DNA of 64,000 nt, from NCBI RefSeq assembly GCF_000385925.1, contig NC_021175.1, positions 999,501-1,063,500 on the forward strand. Direction: 5' to 3'. The position numbers and the translations under genes were made by a program. Below, in pieces: positions 1 through 8,401 of this stretch. This DNA comes from Streptococcus cristatus AS 1.3089. Its GTDB lineage: Bacteria > Bacillota > Bacilli > Lactobacillales > Streptococcaceae. The notes beneath the pieces were generated by a model. That model was not told the DNA's origin, did not search any database, and was given only the letters and a program-made list of their open reading frames with translations. Position 1 is the stretch's first letter, and the number at the start of each line of letters is the position of its first letter.

Positions 1-86
1 ATTATTAATATCGAAAGCCACCCATAAATGGAAGCAAACAAGTTCATTGCTTTGATTTTAAATAATGCTTTATTATTTTGATTCAT
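1..86 (-). CDS. Partial hypothetical protein, N-terminal end only
   Basis: An open frame starts with ATG at 84-86 and runs off the left edge of the window. The 28 visible codons begin MNQNNKALFKIKAMNLF and continue into a hydrophobic stretch, so a membrane or secreted protein is possible. A purine-rich AAAGGTGAA lies about 10 bases upstream. It follows the 110-residue gene by about 40 bases and would be the next cistron of the immunity island. Too little is visible to name a family. Confidence 0.35.
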   Translation of the reverse strand, partial: MNQNNKALFKIKAMNLFASIYGWLSILI

Positions 87-123
87 TATTGCGATTCACC
101 TTTCCACGAATAATTTCAGATGG

Positions 124-456
124 TTATTTGAATGTAGACACATCCACTATTTTTCCTGATCTTATATCAATTTTGCATCTTCTAGCGTAAAAATCCGTCG
201 CATAAAGCCAGCCATCTCTCAAAATCATCTGTTCAAATGGATAAGTCAGCTTATTGTATCCACTGTTAGCAATGGTCCAAACTACAGTTCCTCTACAATC
301 AAGTCTGATAATATTATTTTTCTCCAAACTATCAAAAGGTATTTCTAATAAAACAATACACTCCTCATCTACTTCTATTAGATCTCGTATACCAAACTGA
401 AAAGTTCTAATAATTTCATCATTCACTATTAGTTTGTTGTTGTCATATTCTACCAT
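124..456 (-). CDS. Hypothetical protein (110 aa)
   Basis: I do not recognise the family. The protein is acidic, without signal peptide or membrane segment, and looks like a short beta-rich fold with repeated beta-turn sections (for example DCRGTVVWTIANSGYN and DGWLYATDFYARRCKID), reminiscent of one propeller-like or WG-type repeat. The ATG is preceded by AAAGGTTAGTTCA, an acceptable ribosome binding site. It lies at the distal end of the immunity-gene island, so an immunity role is inferred from position only. Confidence 0.55.
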   Translation of the reverse strand: MVEYDNNKLIVNDEIIRTFQFGIRDLIEVDEECIVLLEIPFDSLEKNNIIRLDCRGTVVWTIANSGYNKLTYPFEQMILRDGWLYATDFYARRCKIDIRSGKIVDVSTFK

Positions 457-571
457 TGAACTAACCTTTCTATAATCTATTCTGTTTCTTTTCCTATCAT
501 GCTTAAAATCTCACTGTTGGTACGTCGATATCTTTTACTAAGAAGGATAGTACATAGAAAGTCTATATTTC

Positions 572-982
572 TTAAAAAAGACTCTCAATTAGACTAGAAA
601 AACTGGAACAAACAAAGGTCGCTTCTTTAAATTCATCATAGTTCTTTTCATGATTCCAAAAAACGATGCTTTTATCAGCTGAATAATCAAAACATAATAA
701 ATTTCCAAAACTATCTTCCGCAAAGGGAATCAGCTGATCTCCTATTCGATTCTGTAAATCTTCTAGAATCTCATATATATTGTTGCAGTCGTTTTCATCT
801 AGGCTGATTAAATTGTTGAAAATTTCTATATTTTCGCCTACCTTAAAATGATTGGGATTAGGATAGCCACCATCATATTTCAAAACGACTTGCTTATAAT
901 CATCTGGTAGACTAACCTGCAATCTATGCTCCACACTTTCTATTATATCCTTGGAAATTCCCTTATAATGTAACCACTTCAT
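572..982 (-). CDS. SMI1/KNR4 (SUKH) family protein
   Basis: A 136-residue single-domain protein with SUKH landmarks: an N-terminal helix followed by LPDDYKQVVLKYDGG, a central PFAEDSFGNLLCFDY strand pair, and a C-terminal helix ending FSSLIESLF. SUKH proteins commonly serve as immunity proteins to polymorphic and contact-dependent toxins by binding the toxin domain; that role is inferred here from family and context. I chose ATG at 982 because the longer reading needs a TTG start with a badly placed Shine-Dalgarno; GGGAGAAAGGAAA precedes the chosen ATG, although somewhat far away. The gene appears intact. Confidence 0.75.
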   Translation of the reverse strand: MKWLHYKGISKDIIESVEHRLQVSLPDDYKQVVLKYDGGYPNPNHFKVGENIEIFNNLISLDENDCNNIYEILEDLQNRIGDQLIPFAEDSFGNLLCFDYSADKSIVFWNHEKNYDEFKEATFVCSSFSSLIESLF

Positions 983-1033
983 ATTCGTACTTGATTTCCT
1001 TTCTCCCAATCCTCTAAACAGCTCTAGCTCCTA

Positions 1034-1123
1034 TTAAACTTTGGATTTTTCTAAAATCTTTAACAAGTCTTCCATAGGAGGGTTGAAGCTGAAAGGCATG
1101 TGATAAATGTGACTAAATGCTTG
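1034..1123 (-). pseudogene. Isolated C-terminal fragment of an immunity-type gene
   Basis: Between two intact genes a short minus-strand frame, open only from an in-frame TAA to the stop at 1034-1036, encodes MPFSFNPPMEDLLKILEKSKV as its last 21 residues. It has no start codon with a ribosome binding site and resembles the helical end of a small globular protein. It is best read as the tail of a deleted immunity gene. The rest of 983-1168 shows nothing else. Confidence 0.35.
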
Positions 1124-1168
1124 TTATTCAATGAATATAAAAGATAGATAAATTTATGAATGATATAC

Positions 1169-1648
1169 TTATAGAAGTATATCTTGATAGCCAATTTCAG
1201 ATAAAAGGCCATTGGTAAATTTTATTCCTATACCATTTTCTTTGTCCCAATCACAATCACATAAAAAGCCAAATTCTTCAACACTTTCATCAAAGGTTAG
1301 AGGAAACATGATTTGCTTAGGCTGCAACAGAGAATAAATTTGCTGATCATCTCCAATTTTATTTAAAAAATATTGTCTTTCAGCTAAATTTGTAAAACTG
1401 GAAACAATATCTGATATTTCACGATTATAGTACGATAAAATAGCAGAATTGACCTCTGTTACAATTTCATCTAAGTGTTCTTGAAAAAATGTATAGGCTT
1501 TTTCTTGGTTGATTTCAAATTCTGCATCTTCATCTGCATCAATATTTATCTCTAAAACATGCTGCTTACCGAACATCGTTATAGAAATAGGTCTTGTCCA
1601 GCCATTATTAAATTCTATGTTACCGAAAATTTGATGATCCAATTTCAT
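1169..1648 (-). CDS. DUF6985/DUF2004-like protein (159 aa)
   Basis: A cytoplasmic 159-residue protein. The N-terminal third has the beta-rich pattern FGNIEFNNGWTRPISITMFG followed by an acidic strand (INIDADEDAEFEINQEKAY) and a helix (TFFQEHLDEIVTEV), then a C-terminal section ending GIKFTNGLLSEIGYQDILL. This layout matches the DUF6985/DUF2004 group of small proteins often found among toxin-immunity arrays; I am moderately sure of the group and not of a function. GGAGAATAAAGAGAAC precedes the ATG. The frame is intact in a stretch with decayed neighbours on both sides. Confidence 0.6.
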   Translation of the reverse strand: MKLDHQIFGNIEFNNGWTRPISITMFGKQHVLEINIDADEDAEFEINQEKAYTFFQEHLDEIVTEVNSAILSYYNREISDIVSSFTNLAERQYFLNKIGDDQQIYSLLQPKQIMFPLTFDESVEEFGFLCDCDWDKENGIGIKFTNGLLSEIGYQDILL

Positions 1649-1656
1649 TGTTCTCT

Positions 1657-1737
1657 TTATTCTCCAAGTTCATTAACTAGTTGACCGAAAAAATCTTTCC
1701 TACCTTCTATGCAGTCTTTTTCCCCTGCTTCATCAAT
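1657..1737 (-). pseudogene. Isolated gene tail (26 codons)
   Basis: A minus-strand frame bounded by TGA upstream and TAA at 1657-1659 reads IDEAGEKDCIEGRKDFFGQL and a few further residues. There is no start codon. It looks like the C-terminal helix of a lost immunity-type gene sitting between the YezG-like pseudogene and the DUF6985-like gene. Weak evidence, based only on protein-like composition. Confidence 0.25.
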
Positions 1738-1764
1738 TCAATGCAATTTCATTGTCGAAAACAG

Positions 1765-2217
1765 TTATTGGCCTTGCACTTCCTCAAACCACTTTTCAAA
1801 CTCTATACTAGGCAGTAGCTCTAAGTCATCATCCTTCTCATAACGGCCTTCATAGCTATAGCGACTTTCAAGCCTGTTTTTCTGAACATCATAGACAAGC
1901 CACATTTCAGTTGGATGCTAGCGACCGTATTCTTGGCAAATTTTAATCATATTTTCTACATCCTTGATACCTTCTCTCAGTAAGATTGATTGTAGATCGA
2001 TATCAACTTGAGAATCATCTGGTAAGAAATTATTTACCAAGTGTTTATGTACAACGTTCCCTTTTATTTCATAAAACAAATTAAAACTATATAAACTATC
2101 TGCTATTGCATAAATGTATATTTTATCTGCCTGATCTTGTACATATTCCAGTGCTAACGAAATCATACTAGCCTGAACTTCCATAAATTTATCTTCAAAT
2201 TGTGTCATTGTCATCAT
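1765..2217 (-). pseudogene. YezG/DUF600-like immunity gene with in-frame stop
   Basis: The frame from ATG at 2217 encodes an N-terminal part of 99 residues (starting MMTMTQFEDKFMEVQ) and stops at a TAG at 1918-1920. The same reading frame then continues without shift for 50 more codons (HPTEMWLVYDVQKNRLESRY and onwards, ending EKWFEEVQGQ) to a TAA at 1765-1767. The two halves together have the length and layout of the DUF600/YezG family, antitoxins of LXG nucleases such as YeeF in Bacillus. A single base change of a codon such as GAG to TAG would explain it. Readthrough is possible but not shown. Confidence 0.6.
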
Positions 2218-2329
2218 CCTATCTAGTTCATTATCTTTTGAAGTTAGTCGATACTATTGATTATGCACTCGACCTTTTCAACATGATTATAAAAATCGGT
2301 ATTTCTTTCTGTTCGCCAAAAAACTCCAG

Positions 2330-2760
2330 CTATATCAAGTCATAATAGAAAGTATCATCTTCCATAAGCCGTTCTAGAAACTCTACTAAATTAGGAGCAA
2401 TTTCCTTATCATAATAGTAGATTTTCCCCTTATTTTCAGCAGCAAATCCGATAGATAGCAGTGCTACTTCATTGGCTTCAAAGAAAACTAATTTATCATC
2501 CTCAAATTGATTGTAGATTTCAATATCTGGATAAAACTCAAAATCATATTGCCTCAACCTAAAGTCTAATACGGACTCTGGATCCATGATACGATTTATA
2601 TTGTCCACCTTGCTTTTTAAAAAGCCATATCCAACTTCCACGTAAAATTCCTTGAGGAACTCAGGGATTGAATAGCTAGCTTTGATTCACTATTTTTCAT
2701 CTCATCTAGTTTCACTGGATAAAACTGGTTCAAAGGCTCTAATTTAATCTTCTCAAACAT
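2330..2760 (-). pseudogene. SUKH-like gene with a frameshift
   Basis: From ATG at 2758-2760 the frame reads MFEKIKLEPLNQFYPVKLDE and onwards to SKLA near 2670, after which sense continues one frame over as IPEFLKEFYVEVGYGFLKS and runs to the stop at 2330. The total of 431 bases is not a multiple of three, so one base is lost or two gained. The joined product, about 142 residues, has the SUKH pattern: the PEFLKEFY helix, a FEANEVALLSIGFA strand and GKIYYYDKEI near the end. The downstream part could be expressed as a fragment from an internal start, but it would lack the first helix. Confidence 0.6.
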
Positions 2761-2807
2761 CTAAGCCCTTCCTTTAAAACTCAATGCTATCTCTCTTCAA
2801 TTTTCAC

Positions 2808-3635
2808 CTATCTGAAAAACTGCCTAACATCCTCTACGTAACCATACTTGTCATTCAAGTAAGCCAATAATTCTCGGTTATGGCCTTGGTAGTTATCTTC
2901 GCGACGTAATTCTTCATACATTTCGATGAAAGGAAGAGCTTTTTCTTTGGCCAATTCCAACTCTGCCTCGTAATCATAGGCGACTTTTCGGAATTGGATA
3001 TTCACCAGTTCCCCGCCTTCAACTTCTAGCAAGGCATACTGGGCACGGTGATTTTTCAAGGTCGTCCAATCAAAATAGGGCATACCAATTGAACCGGGAT
3101 TGATAATTTGTTGCCCTTGGCTGCCATAGCGAAGCAACTGCTTGTGGACATGACCGTAAACTGCCACATCTGTCTCCTCATACAGTAGCTGGTCAAATTT
3201 GTCCGTATCATTGTCAACCAATAAGTCACTCCCATAGTTTTTATCAGGCAAATTATGAGAGAGCGAAAAACGCAGTCCATCAATTTCTTTCCTCGCAACC
3301 ATGGGCAGACTCCGTAGCCAAGCGATCAGATCAGGATCCATTCGCTCCATCAAATACTGCGTCATACGCAAGAGCTGGACTTCCTGTGGGTCTTCTAAGC
3401 CATATTGCCCATCTAAAGCCTCTAATACACAATCATCCCAGTTTCCACGGACAGTCGCTGTGATAGGCAGGTCTTTTAACAAGGCTAGCAAATCATTTTC
3501 CCCCGGACCAGGGAGAAAAATATCCCCCAAAAGCCAATACTCTGTCGCTTCCTGTCTTTTGGCATCTGACAGAACTGCCTGCAAGGCCGTAGTATTCCCA
3601 TGTATATCAGAGAGAATTGCGATTCTATGTTTCAT
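2808..3635 (-). CDS. Metallophosphoesterase family protein (275 aa)
   Basis: A calcineurin-type metal-dependent phosphoesterase. All expected motifs are present in order: SDIHGNTTALQAV near residue 10 (Asp and His metal ligands), LLGDIFLPGPG, RGNWDD (Asn ligand), LSHNLPD and the closing VYGHVHKQ (GHxH). NPGSIGMPY follows as in YfcE-like and serine/threonine-phosphatase-like members. Substrate unknown; YfcE-like proteins act on phosphodiesters, others on phosphoproteins. It is cytoplasmic, about the usual length, and stands alone between decayed immunity genes, separated from the upstream unit by a terminator at 3700-3726. Confidence 0.85.
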   Translation of the reverse strand: MKHRIAILSDIHGNTTALQAVLSDAKRQEATEYWLLGDIFLPGPGENDLLALLKDLPITATVRGNWDDCVLEALDGQYGLEDPQEVQLLRMTQYLMERMDPDLIAWLRSLPMVARKEIDGLRFSLSHNLPDKNYGSDLLVDNDTDKFDQLLYEETDVAVYGHVHKQLLRYGSQGQQIINPGSIGMPYFDWTTLKNHRAQYALLEVEGGELVNIQFRKVAYDYEAELELAKEKALPFIEMYEELRREDNYQGHNRELLAYLNDKYGYVEDVRQFFR

Positions 3636-3699
3636 ATTTACTCCTTCACGAACGATTGCTAAGTTTGAATCTAGTATAACAAAATATCTCCAAAAACGT

Positions 3700-3726
3700 A
3701 AAAACCATCCCTAGTCCTTTGGATGG
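3700..3726 (-). terminator. Rho-independent terminator
   Basis: On the minus strand CCATCC, a 10-base loop and GGATGG are followed by TTTTT. It lies downstream of the DUF4274 gene and just before the metallophosphoesterase, so it closes the 3.8-6 kb immunity transcription unit. Confidence 0.7.
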
Positions 3727-3795
3727 CTCTACCATTTATTTCATTAAATGACTACATTCAAATCTTTGCCCGAAATGCCTTCAAGGAATCGTTCA

Positions 3796-4205
3796 TCAAT
3801 TTCTGGTTTTATTTTTTTTTAGTTTAAATTTTTGAATCTTCGTTATTTCAGGCTGAAAAGAAATAGTCCCGCTTGGAAATTGCCCTCTGAGAATTTTGGT
3901 ATAAACATTTTTTACAAACCTTCCCACTCCGTTGATAGCGAATTTGCAAAGGCTACCTCTCCCTCAAGTAAATACCTGATGCCATCTGCACGATAAAAAG
4001 CTAATAAAGCCACTGAAAGACTACACTTGGGATGAGTTAGCACTGCTTTTGGCACTTCAAATCCATTATCCCAGTTAAAATTGTCCAGCAAGACAAACAG
4101 TTCATCCTCCGTTTGAAGCTGCTCAAGGCTCGCCACAGCTTTAGCATTGCTTTCAGCATACAAAATATCAGATATTTGTTGACGTTTGATACTTATCCAT
4201 TTCAA
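3796..4205 (-). pseudogene. DUF4274-family gene with late frameshift
   Basis: A TTG start at 4203-4205, served by GGGAG seven bases upstream, opens a frame whose middle (FNWDNGFEVPKAVLTHP and ALLAFYRADGIRYLL) matches DUF4274. The frame ends prematurely at 3912 after STEWEGL. In the neighbouring frame the expected C-terminus is still there: RFVKNVYTKILRGQFPSG, then ISFQPEITKIQKF, to a TGA at 3796-3798. A one- or two-base indel near 3918 separates the halves. The truncated 97-residue form may still fold. DUF4274 function is unknown; it is common in toxin-immunity arrays. Confidence 0.6.
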
Positions 4206-4208
4206 ACG

Positions 4209-4695
4209 TCAACTCCCTTCTAATAATCCTAATCTTTCCAATGTTTGCAAGGCAGTATTTTTTGAAGGAGGACAATCATTCTTCAAAAAGTTCTTAATTT
4301 CTTCAAGATGATTATAAAAATCGATATTGATTTCTTTTAAATTCGCAATAAATAAGTCTATTAAGCTTGAATCAATATTTTCTAAAGGGGAAGGCAGTTG
4401 TTGATTGTCCAGTAGATAGGCTTCCTTGGCAGTTGCTCCGATTGCATAGCTAAGATTGTCCCACGATAGAAGATTAGCCTCATTCTCGTCTAATTGCATA
4501 TAGATGAATATTCCCTTAAAATCGGTTCCAGCATCTAGCAGACTATAAAGCTCTTTGCCCGTTTTGTTTTTATTTTCCACAAAACTCCAGCAAGCATCCA
4601 AAGCAACTCGAATTTGTGGCTTATATTCTGTTTCCATATGTCTTAAGATAGCTTCTGAATAGACCAGCATGAGATAAAGTTGATTGGCATTCATA
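4209..4695 (-). CDS. Imm6-like immunity protein
   Basis: About 161 residues, all-helical, soluble. The pattern ALDACWSFVENK followed by GKELYSLLD and, later, SWDNLSYAIGATAKEAYLLD-type helices with QQLPSPLENID fits the Imm6 family of predicted immunity proteins (moderate certainty). I chose the ATG at 4695; a longer version would begin with TTG at 4715. AGGAG lies about 12 bases upstream, inside the end of the preceding gene (stop 4705), so the two are probably translationally linked. It shares the W...A..A.Y....LP..E.(I/V)D layout with the next gene upstream, suggesting duplication followed by divergence. Confidence 0.6.
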
Positions 4696-4704
4696 TGCTC
4701 GCAT

Positions 4705-5193
4705 TTACTCCTCAAACAAAAATTTTAAATAACTGCTAACAGACGGATCTACGAAGCTCGCTTCCTCCTCAAGCAATTTCGTTCTCCTTGCAATGTCATT
4801 GTACCTTCTAACCAGTTGTTTATAATGAATAAAATAATCTTCGAGCGTATCTTCATCAACACACTCTATGGTTTGGGGCAAATACCGCTGTCCAACAGCT
4901 TTGTATGACTGATAAACTACTAACGCAAGGAAAGCATCAATACATCTCCACACAGCTGGATTAGTGCTTCTATCCAGCTCCGAATAGGTTAAGATGTCTT
5001 CCTCGTCTAAATTTTCCAATCTATCATACAGAAAGTCTGGGTCGGACTCACTAAGCCTATCAATAAATCGGCCTGCAATTTCTAACGTTTCATGCACATA
5101 TTCCTTATAATACGAGTTTCCTATATATGTTTCTAGCGGTTCTGTTAATTTCCGCATAAATTGCAAAAGATCTAGATTAAGAGTAAATTCCAT
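4705..5193 (-). CDS. Hypothetical protein related to the adjacent Imm6-like protein (162 aa)
   Basis: An acidic helical protein, no signal peptide or membrane segment. The section AVWRCIDAFLALVVYQSYKA followed by RYLPQTIECVDEDTLEDYF lines up with the Imm6-like neighbour (LSYAIGATAKEAY, QQLPSPLENIDSSLIDLF), so both probably belong to one superfamily. ATG at 5193 has AAAGGAATCAAA upstream. Predicted role as an immunity protein is by context and weak similarity; the toxin partner is not in the window. Confidence 0.55.
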   Translation of the reverse strand: MEFTLNLDLLQFMRKLTEPLETYIGNSYYKEYVHETLEIAGRFIDRLSESDPDFLYDRLENLDEEDILTYSELDRSTNPAVWRCIDAFLALVVYQSYKAVGQRYLPQTIECVDEDTLEDYFIHYKQLVRRYNDIARRTKLLEEEASFVDPSVSSYLKFLFEE

Positions 5194-5283
5194 TTTGATT
5201 CCTTTCTGAATCTAGGACACTGAAAAAGCTATCATAGCTCTAGAAAATTGATTTGCATTCAAGCTAGTGTCTAATTTCATTCT

Positions 5284-5757
5284 TCATCTCCTGCAGCCAG
5301 CCTTCAAAAAGGCTTGCTTGAAATCCTCATACATTTCGAAAGCGATTTTCATGACATCTCTAAAATCAACGTAATCAGAAATTACGGGATCCAAAATGAT
5401 ATAGTCTCTTGATATTAGCCATTTGGCATAAGATGTAAAGGGGCTGCCCATGATGGCTTTATTTCCCTCATAGATGACCCAAATCAATTCTAATCGACCA
5501 CGTTCAAAGGCAAAATGAAAACCAAAGCGAAAATGTCCAATTTCCTCTAATTCAATATGGAAAAAGCGTTCTTGTTTATCATACTGAACTTTGTAACCTA
5601 ATAATTCCACGATCTCCATCAAAAAATCGCCGTCAAAGTAATCAAGCTCTTGACCCTTTGGTGTTCTTTTCTGGCTATAATATGTCGATAATTTTTCATA
5701 TCTCTCTACAAAGTTGATGTCGATTAAAGCCTGTTTAATTCTAGTATCTAAGTTCAT
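5284..5757 (-). CDS. Hypothetical protein, intact copy of a tandem pair (157 aa)
   Basis: I do not recognise the family. The N-terminus is helical and basic (INFVERYEKLSTYYSQKR), followed by DYFDGDFLMEIVELLGYKV, a beta-rich aromatic centre (HFRFGFHFAFERGRLELIWV) and a C-terminal helix (FRDVMKIAFEMYEDFKQAF). The gene lies immediately downstream of a decayed near-duplicate; the upstream stop TGA overlaps this ATG as ATGA, implying coupled translation before decay. Context suggests immunity. The alignment to the duplicate is close to identity over the first 75 codons. Confidence 0.6.
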   Translation of the reverse strand: MNLDTRIKQALIDINFVERYEKLSTYYSQKRTPKGQELDYFDGDFLMEIVELLGYKVQYDKQERFFHIELEEIGHFRFGFHFAFERGRLELIWVIYEGNKAIMGSPFTSYAKWLISRDYIILDPVISDYVDFRDVMKIAFEMYEDFKQAFLKAGCRR

Positions 5758-6236
5758 CTCTCATCTCCTGTAGCAGCTTTCAAAAATGCTTGTTTGAAAG
5801 CTTCATACATTTCAAAAGGCAATTTTCATGACGTCTCGAAAATCAACATAGTCGGAAATAATTGGCTGTTTTATAATATAATCACGCGCAATCATCAACC
5901 TTGGATATCTAGTCCAAGGAGAACCAAGGACAACTTTATCTCCTTCATAAACAACCCAAATCAATTCCAATCGACCATGTTCAAAAGAAAAATGAAAGCC
6001 AAAATCGAAAAATTTCCGATTTCCTCCAGATCAATATGGAAAAAACGTTCTCGTTTATCATACCGAACTTTGTAGCCTAATAATTCCACAATTTCCATCA
6101 AAAAATCGCCGTCAAAATAATCAAGCTCTTGACCCTTTGGTGTTCTTTTCTGGCTATAATATGTCGATAATTTTTCATATCTCTCTACAAAATTGATTTC
6201 GATTAAGGCTTTTTCAACTCTAGTATCTAGCTTCAT
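5754..6236 (-). pseudogene. Decayed tandem duplicate of the 157-aa gene (two frameshifts)
   Basis: The first 75 codons (MKLDTRVEKALIEINFVERY and on) nearly match the downstream copy. Near 5998 two extra bases shift the frame; homology continues as FGFHFSFEHGRLELIWVVYE, then GSPWTRYPRLMIARDYII and SDYVDFRDVMKIAF. Near 5815 one extra T causes a second shift before the last helix, and the ancestral stop at 5754-5756 overlaps the next ATG. Only a 91-residue truncated product can be made now. The ATG overlaps the stop of the upstream gene by ATGA. Confidence 0.75.
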
Positions 6237-6622
6237 TCCTCATCTCCTGCATCAACTATTTCAACATTTAAAATACCATCATCCAGGAATTCTTCCTCAG
6301 ATATTTCTCCACTTTCATACATAAAGTGTTTATTCATTACTATTGAAACGTGTTTTAGTTCAGAAAATACATCCTCCAGACCGTCCAGAGCTAGAAAGAT
6401 ATCTACAAATCCAGATGTATAAGAGGGATCTTGAGATGATGAAATTTCATTTTTCTTTTTTTCTAACAAGCTAAGCCCGCTATTTAATTGATTCAAACAT
6501 TCATTCATAGCTTTTTCACAGTTTTTTAAATCATCTAGCCTGCCACCACTTAAAATATTTCCATTGCAGTTCTGATTTAAGTTCTCCCAAAAGTTGATAT
6601 ATCTCGTTACTAGCTCATTCAT
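6233..6622 (-). CDS. Hypothetical helical protein, paralogue family A (129 aa)
   Basis: An all-helical acidic protein of unknown family. Its centre (GLSLLEKKKNEISSSQDPSY, then TSGFVDIFLALDGLEDVF) and its end (ESGEISEEEFLDDGILNVE) recur almost exactly in the gene at 7540-7920, and more distantly at 8402-8767, so the three are paralogues. The stop overlaps the next ATG by four bases, indicating an operon. Probably a small immunity or antitoxin-type protein by context only. Confidence 0.55.
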   Translation of the reverse strand: MNELVTRYINFWENLNQNCNGNILSGGRLDDLKNCEKAMNECLNQLNSGLSLLEKKKNEISSSQDPSYTSGFVDIFLALDGLEDVFSELKHVSIVMNKHFMYESGEISEEEFLDDGILNVEIVDAGDEE

Positions 6623-6632
6623 TTTCCTCTAC

Positions 6633-7013
6633 CTATCTATAATTGACTGTCGCAATAAATTTGATATTGGGCTGTTCTTTAACTTGCCCACAATATTTAT
6701 AATTGTAAAGTAAAATAATGGCATTACTTTCAGGTATCGCTAGGTCATCTTCAATCTTCTTTAAATTATCCATGACAACATCTGCATATGAGGCTCCGAT
6801 TAAATGGTCATATACATTTAAAAATCTTGAATCAAGGTATTCTTTTTCGATTAGGTATTCGTCAATATCATCGATATCAATTTGAAAAGCATCATAAAAC
6901 TTGGAACTGACAATTTCTCCGTCATCATCATACCTTAAGTCGATATAGGTATCCAGCTCTTCCCTACTTGCAAAATTTCCAACCCAAATTGATACTGTAT
7001 TTTCAGTTTCCAT
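6633..7013 (-). CDS. Immunity protein 22 (Imm22) family
   Basis: 126 residues beginning METENTVSIWVGNFASREEL, which is the diagnostic Imm22 start (VSxWVGNF), followed by DTYIDLRYDDDGEIVSSKFY and the acidic FQIDIDDIDEYLIEKEYLD, with the closing NAIILLYNYKY strand. Imm22 proteins are predicted immunity partners of polymorphic toxin nuclease domains. Full length and intact, inserted between two family A paralogues, so it probably arrived separately. The toxin it neutralises is not visible here. Confidence 0.8.
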   Translation of the reverse strand: METENTVSIWVGNFASREELDTYIDLRYDDDGEIVSSKFYDAFQIDIDDIDEYLIEKEYLDSRFLNVYDHLIGASYADVVMDNLKKIEDDLAIPESNAIILLYNYKYCGQVKEQPNIKFIATVNYR

Positions 7014-7109
7014 ACTCTCACCTCTATTTATACTGAAATCCTGAAAGTTGTACTATTAAAAATTCTAGGTTCATTCTAAAAATGCTACTGATACTAGAAA
7101 TTATAGCTT

Positions 7110-7447
7110 TTATCCCTCACTATCAAATATGAGTTCATCTAGTTTTTCTCTATCAGCAGCAATATTCTTATAGGTTTCAATGGTATTATTTAGAAATCCC
7201 ATATCCACTTCAGCTTGTCCTTTGTACAAGTTAATTTCTTGCACCTAAAACCTATGAGACTAGCGAGAATTTCTTGCATCACTATTAACTGGTCTAGATC
7301 CAGATAATCACTTTCTAGCAAAGCCTCATTTTTTTCTATTCTTGTCTTGATTTCATCAATTGGTAAAGTGCTATGTTTCCTAATTATTTTACATGCCTGT
7401 AAGATATTATCTGACATTTTGATCTTTGCGTAGATTATTGACACCAT
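7110..7447 (-). pseudogene. Family B small protein with a frameshift
   Basis: ATG at 7447 (GGAGCAA upstream) opens a frame with KIIRKHSTLPIDEIKTRIEK, LLESDYLDLDQL and EILASLIG, then shifts near 7250. The correct continuation in the next frame reads INLYKGQAEVDMGFLNN and then ETYKNIAADREKLDEL to a TAA at 7110-7112. The joined product of about 112 residues is a paralogue of the intact gene at 8050-8361. The helix-helix-strand layout (IKxxI...L..LGAEI.LY) resembles the L7/L12 C-terminal-like fold, but I cannot assign a family. Confidence 0.55.
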
Positions 7448-7539
7448 TTGCTCCTTTATAAATATCTTCCATTAAACATTCCTTCACTCGGTCAACCTAT
7501 CTCTCGTTATTCTAACAACTTGATTTAGTCTGAGTCATT

Positions 7540-7920
7540 TTATTCATCCAGATATTTAACATTTAGGATTCCATCATCTAGGTATTCTTGCTCAGATATT
7601 TCCCCACTTTCAAACATCAATTTCTTATTCAAGGCCACCAGCAAGTCATCCGCATCATCCAATAAAACCTCTAGTCGTCTCAGTCCCCAAAAAATTTCAA
7701 GAATCCCTTTTGTATAGGCGCTGTTTCTTGAAGATTCAATTGATTCAACCTGACTTTCCAAAATCTGAAGACCACCTCTTAACTGTTTGAAACTTGAATC
7801 CCAGTCATCACGAAGGTCCTCCAGAAAATCATCTAACTTCTCCTGATCAAGCAGTTTTCCATTAAATTTATCATTAAGTGTTGAGCATGCCTGATGCAAA
7901 TTTTCTAATACTTCTTTCAC
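7540..7920 (-). CDS. Hypothetical helical protein, paralogue family A (126 aa)
   Basis: All-helical, acidic, soluble. It starts MKEVLENLHQACSTLNDKFN and has SSRNSAYTKGILEIFWGLRR and a C-terminal ESGEISEQEYLDDGILNVK shared with the 6233-6622 product; the segment order is the same as in the 8402-8767 product (DNPAYLNGMYDIYTSLLNIE). Together with the family B gene downstream it forms one A-B unit of a duplicated gene pair. No known domain recognised. Confidence 0.55.
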   Translation of the reverse strand: MKEVLENLHQACSTLNDKFNGKLLDQEKLDDFLEDLRDDWDSSFKQLRGGLQILESQVESIESSRNSAYTKGILEIFWGLRRLEVLLDDADDLLVALNKKLMFESGEISEQEYLDDGILNVKYLDE

Positions 7921-8049
7921 TATCTACTTTCCTTATATATTTATCATCTACTTCTATCTTCAAAGGACACAATCTTGACTAAGAGGGGACAATTCCGCAT
8001 TATTATTATGTTGGAAAGTCGGAACCATTACTTCGCATCATCGAACATA

Positions 8050-8361
8050 TTAGAAATCGTCTTCCTCAATTTGATTTTTGGTATCTTCCTGCGACTCAAT
8101 AACATGACTCAAAAATTGTATGGTTACCTCTTCATCATCAAGGAATAGTTGAAGCTCCCCACCCAATTCTCTTATCTCTTCTACTGTCTTTTTAAAGCTC
8201 TTTAGTCGCTCTAAATTCAGATATTCTGTTTCAAGCACAGCCATGTGATAAGTCATTTTTTCTTTGATTGCTCCGATTGGTTCATGACTAAAATCTCTAA
8301 TTATTTTCAAAATTTTCGTATCGCTATTATTTGACTTTATTTTGGCACTAAATTTATGCAT
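8050..8361 (-). CDS. Hypothetical protein, paralogue family B, intact (103 aa)
   Basis: A 103-residue protein with ILKIIRDFSHEPIGAIKEKM, a helix (VLETEYLNLERLKSFKKTVE), a strand pair (LGGELQLFLDDEEVTIQFL) and an acidic tail (IEEDDF). It is the intact version of the frameshifted gene at 7110-7447. The IKEK...LE..ELGGEL pattern resembles the L7/L12 C-terminal-like fold, inferred only. It is preceded and followed by family A members. Confidence 0.55.
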   Translation of the reverse strand: MHKFSAKIKSNNSDTKILKIIRDFSHEPIGAIKEKMTYHMAVLETEYLNLERLKSFKKTVEEIRELGGELQLFLDDEEVTIQFLSHVIESQEDTKNQIEEDDF

Positions 8362-8401
8362 GCCTGCTCCTTTTTAAAATCTATCTATTCGCCGAGTAAA
8401 C

